A stretch of DNA of 64,000 nucleotides, from positions 51,795,877 through 51,859,876 of the forward strand of contig OV121081.1 in the NCBI GenBank assembly GCA_921293015.1, in the 5' to 3' direction. Below are positions 59,974 through 64,000 of the stretch, piece after piece. Each line of letters begins with the position of its first letter. The first letter of the stretch is position 1. The DNA comes from Phorcus lineatus (taxonomy: Eukaryota > Mollusca > Gastropoda > Trochida > Trochidae). Under the pieces are notes generated by a model, which worked only from the letters and a program-made list of their open reading frames with translations, had not been told where the DNA came from and did not search any database. The position numbers were made by a program, and so were the translations under genes.

Positions 59974-61249
59974 TCACCCTTCGGAGTCACCGTTTTATTT
60001 CTAAAATTCCAAAGGATGGGGGTTCGCATCCCCGAAGCCCACCCCTGACGTTTTTCTACTTGTTCAGTCCATGCAGCTGCCGCATTTACATATAGAATAT
60101 TGAGAATATTATTTTATTACGCACTTATTAAAAAGTCCGAGCAAAAGTGGCCTTTAAACACTAAATTCATTTTAAAAAATAGAATGTACATCACTTACGA
60201 CTGCAGAGAAGGGGGAGGGGATATTATTAGGGTATTATTTTAGTGGATATTGGCCCTGCCCCCTCCCCCTTGTCATTGTTTTGGTAATACACCACCCGAA
60301 TAGGGGATGAAATAAAAATGATTCCTTGTCGCAACCACATAATCAACTATTCTATTTTGACGTGAATCCTGAATGGTCTATGGTTATTTAATAGTATCAT
60401 ATAACATGTGGTAGATGAAGAAAAGTAACAAAGTTTTTTTTATATTTTGGAAAAAGTATTAAAATCATCCCTAGTACCCACACGTTCAAGTATAACGTTA
60501 TAAATACTCTTGCAATTTCACGTCCAAATTTCAACTATTTATTATTTTTGTTTATCTTTTATCATCATAACCATCAAACTCATCAGAATAATCATTGACC
60601 TGTACATATTACAAACAGTTTAACTTTCAATAAATAAACTTGACATGTAATTTCATTTGTGAAATGATTATATGACTGTAATTTGCAAAAACTTTAAATA
60701 CTGGTTATCAAGTATAAACATTTATATACTCATGTCCATATTTCAACTGATAAAATTTTATCTTCTTAACCATCAAAATGATCATAGTCATCGTTGACAT
60801 ACATAATACAAACAGTTAAACTTGTTACTTACAATGATTAACCTTAACATGTAATTTCACTTATGGAATGATAATGATGCTGAAGTTTGTGACCCGATGG
60901 TTACGTACAGCAATACACCTTTCTATAGACCTTCTAATGAAACTGTTCATACAGCCAAGGTCTCGATTAATTCACACTTAACCTAATTTTTGACTCAACA
61001 ATTCATTCATTACATTAAAGTCCATCACGCCTTTATAGCCTGTTTATCACAATGATAATTAATACATTTTTTTAATTTTCACTTTTAAGCATTCGACATG
61101 GAAAGCCCTGCAGAAAACCTAGAAAGCTTGACGATGCTATGTATCGACCAAAATATTTGCCTGATAGCATTTGTCATGTTATATATGACCTGATCTTCCG
61201 CTGTGTAAATAAAATAAATGACTACTTCATAATCTCGCGTTGTTCGTTG

Positions 61250-61577
61250 GCATCAACGTTTCCATGGCAACCGATTTCATAGTGGTAGGAAATAAAGGAT
61301 ACACGCCTTGGCAGCTGGAGTTAATAAGCCATGATAGGCAATGGGTGCCCTACTGCGCATGATTATCATAACATTCAATCAATACATAACTGAAAGACAA
61401 GAAAGGAGAGATCGTTTATTTCACTGCGCATGCGTACATGCAAGCACGTGAGAATTCTCGACCAGGTGTTCAGACGACAGTGATGGTCGTCTGCTCGAAC
61501 GACGGGTGTTTGAATCCGTGACAATACTCTTCATTGACGAATCGGACTAACTTGGATGACAACTTTGACCAACAATG
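61250..61577 (+). promoter_or_regulatory. Promoter-like block with possible first exon ending at 61577
   Basis: Within about 330 bases are an X-box-like palindrome GTTTCCATGGCAAC (61258-61271), an NRF-1-like TGCGCATGCG (61425-61434) and an E-box CACGTG (61445-61450). The block ends in CCAACAATG followed by the donor GTATGTT at 61578. A first exon that ends just after its ATG (61575-61577), or after a seven-codon lead from the ATG at 61556, would fit. The block is more GC-rich than its surroundings. No downstream exon was recognised before the window ends, so the gene is unidentified. Confidence 0.4.
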
Positions 61578-64000
61578 GTATGTTCACACAATTTTATTGT
61601 TTTGTTTACTTGTTATTGTGTTCTTGCATAGTGACAGAAAACACGTATTCGGTTTGTGTAATATGATTTATAATGAAAATGGTTAAATTCCTTACCCAAT
61701 TCTTACTGTATCTTTTCATTGTACGGATTGGGGATTGCATTGTTAATACGATAATAAACGACTTTCGATTCAATATCATTTTTAAAACGAGGCATAAAGC
61801 TGCGAAAGCCGGTTTGATACCAAAATCGTTTACTTGTTTTATAAAGTATTGTTGGAGACAGTTATTGTTTTGTTAATCACTCGCCTTGATTTGTCAAGCG
61901 CAATTGCCGATATACTATGTTGTCTATTTTCTATATACTATTTTCGAGTGTTCGGTATCAGTATGACAACGGTACCAACAACATTGAGACGTCAGAACTA
62001 CAAACTATCGTGACGCCATACTTGCGGCGGTATAATCCTAGTTGAATATGCTATATAAGTTATATACTGCAGCATCTTGGCGTTACTCATATAACCATTT
62101 TGACATTCTAATGACGTACATGTGGTGTGATGTCATGCAGTTGGTGGTAACAGGGCAAAATCTTCTGTTAAATCGCTTCGGACATAGTTTTAAATCGTAC
62201 ACGTACGATAATCTCGTCACTTTATAGAAGATTTTGCACAAATGCCGTGCTATGGTGATCTTCATTAACTACAATCCAACATTTAGGATTACAGTGCTGT
62301 CGGGTAAAGCTACGCACCTAAGAGATACATGTTTATTCAAACGATTAACCTACAGTATATGAGATAAAACCCATGTCATTGTTTAAATTTAGATCTTCAT
62401 TGATTATATGAATGAAAAATATACAAGTTGAAATGTGTTTGTCAGTGACACTACAAGTTTTCAAACTACTACCCCTCTATTTCCATAGGTCGGTATGTGC
62501 AGGCTAAAGATACGCAGACAGGATTTGAATACACCTAAAATTTCCATTATTATGATTTCAAAATATTCTAAAACTGACTGCTGAAGTTAAGGTAAGGACA
62601 AACCGATGGTCGGAGCAATATTTTGGTTTCCATTGACAATTGTTATGTGAGAAGGCAAAATGTTTGATGACGCCATGTTTGCTAGGTATTTTGTCAGTTT
62701 TTACCAATTTGTCAGTCATTTGTGCGAGTAATTTAAAAATTAAAGTCTTTTTTACCTTAAAAAATATATTCCAAATTGCCTAAAGATGCAAAGACATCAA
62801 TCTAATACAAGCTAACACTCATCCTGATTTTCTAGGTTAAGTTTTGTGCAAGTGCGTATCTTTATCCTCGCGTATCTTTACCCCACACGGATGTATTACT
62901 GATAGCTTGATTAAAATAATTCGACTAGATTTGTTGACATGCTGAAAATCAAGACGGACTCTGGATTGTTGTCAATATTTATCAATAGTTCTACTCAGCA
63001 GTTTAATATTGGGGACATCTTTAAATTGAGTGAAAATTTTGTTTCCAACAAAGCGAATAGTATTACATTATTGTACACTGAAGCTACGTTTTATTCAACA
63101 CAGTTATAATTATCAACAACGGTAGGCCTAAGTAACAAGAATACGATTGTTATCATGCGATTAAATTAGAAAAGAAACACCTGGAACATGCATGCACGGT
63201 TATCCAGGTATAAATGTTCCGATGATCTTCACTAAAGCACCACTGAAGCTTTTCATCAGGAAAATGTACTTAAACATGCCAATGATTTATGTAACCAAAT
63301 GAAACTGCTACTGCGATAGCACATCGAGCCTCTTAAACGACGGTTATTACAAGCTTTAGTCTTGTTCTGAGGGAGTTGGTTTGCAGTTCTGACCTTACAC
63401 TTTCGCGTTTTAAGTCAGTTTCCATCTTCTCATATGAGTCTCTGAAATCGTTCCATAGGGTTGTTGTTTCATAACATGACTAAAGGGTTACTCTGAGTAC
63501 AAATATTCCTGATAAAAATTTCCCAGGGGGATTGGTGAAAAAATCGTAACAGTAAACCCCTGGTGACCTGGAATGACCCGAATACTGACAAGTAAGGAAA
63601 CGATTTGATTGTCTTCTAATAAAGTAATAGCCGCTTATGCAAAGCAAGTATATAAGAACATAATACAGCTCAATATTCCAGCAGGTTCCCATAATGGCAT
63701 AAAGAAAATATCTACAAAATTTCAGCCAATGAAAACACCGCGTGCATTTAGAACTTATTTATTGTCACCAAGGTCTCTGCAATGATGCAGTCCTCAGACA
63801 AGGCAAATGTGTTCTGTAAGAGAGACACAAAGTGCACATTCGTATGAAGTTTAGCTTTCCCAAAGTATACGAAAATAACTGAGGCTTTTCGGATAACAAC
63901 TTTTAAAAAGTTGATTCACAACTAACTTTGATTGCATTCTGCCAGACTACTGCATTTCTTAAACGAGATATGCTCGTAATAGAACAAAGGTTAGCAAAGA
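61578..64000. other. Right-hand end without recognisable exons
   Basis: If the block at 61250-61577 is a promoter, this would be the first intron of a plus-strand gene. Open frames here are short and none resembles a known protein or has a convincing acceptor and donor pair. Confidence 0.4.

Larger units (their letters stand above)
54951..61230. other. PDCL3 3' flank and gene-free stretch
   Basis: The left part should include the PDCL3 3' UTR, and AATAAA at 56563-56568 is the clearest canonical signal, implying a UTR of up to 1.6 kb unless a variant signal is used earlier. Beyond this no exon was recognised. The stretch holds an interspersed repeat (58340-58610), a foldback element (59276-59725), a G-rich tract (59945-59973) and a G/C-rich hairpin (60209-60272). 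Confidence 0.45.

Noticed and set aside
59698-60048. 116-residue plus-strand frame
   Set aside because: It begins in one arm of the foldback element and ends in the poly-G tract; its composition is driven by those repeats.

Overview
This window is animal nuclear DNA. It is AT-rich, its genes are split by GT-AG introns, and there is no bacterial, organellar or viral gene content. Short retroposon ends with (TCAC)n-type tails, tRNA-derived SINEs and many small inverted-repeat elements suggest a lophotrochozoan, most likely a gastropod mollusc. That placement is inference from repeat style and protein similarity and was not tested by a search.

Layout. (1) About 800-5741, + strand: the last six coding exons of a right-handed beta-helix protein ending in a CaaX box, best read as the 3' part of FBXO10. 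A decayed LINE end precedes it, and its introns hold a six-copy minisatellite and a SINE. (2) 5.8-15.4 kb: no gene seen, only repeats. (3) 15450-21012, - strand: a complete twelve-coding-exon gamma-syntrophin (470 aa). (4) 23989-29817, + strand: a complete eleven-exon EFHC1 (641 aa), head-to-head with the syntrophin across a 3 kb spacer containing inverted-repeat elements and an X-box-like site near EFHC1. (5) 30-36.4 kb: no gene seen. (6) 36422-39742 and 43883-45666, - strand: two tandem paralogs of a two-exon family I do not recognise. They share an identically spaced Cys/His module and a near-identical C-terminal block. (7) 45.7-50.9 kb: TTAA-bounded MITEs and short tandem repeats. (8) 50993-54950, + strand: complete PDCL3 (237 aa), with a full CRE palindrome upstream. 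(9) 55-64 kb: mostly gene-free, with a young foldback element (59.3-59.7 kb), a G-rich tract, and a promoter-like block at 61.25-61.58 kb that may start another + strand gene beyond the window.

The genes do not form one pathway. FBXO10 is a ubiquitin-ligase receptor, gamma-syntrophin a dystrophin-complex adaptor, EFHC1 a ciliary doublet-microtubule protein, and PDCL3 a chaperonin cofactor. The same 14-base X-box-like palindrome occurs in exon 1 of one unknown paralog and in the 61.26 kb promoter block, and a weaker one lies before EFHC1, so a ciliary link for the unknown family is possible but unproven. The strongest candidate for something undescribed is the tandem Cys/His family at 36.4-45.7 kb.
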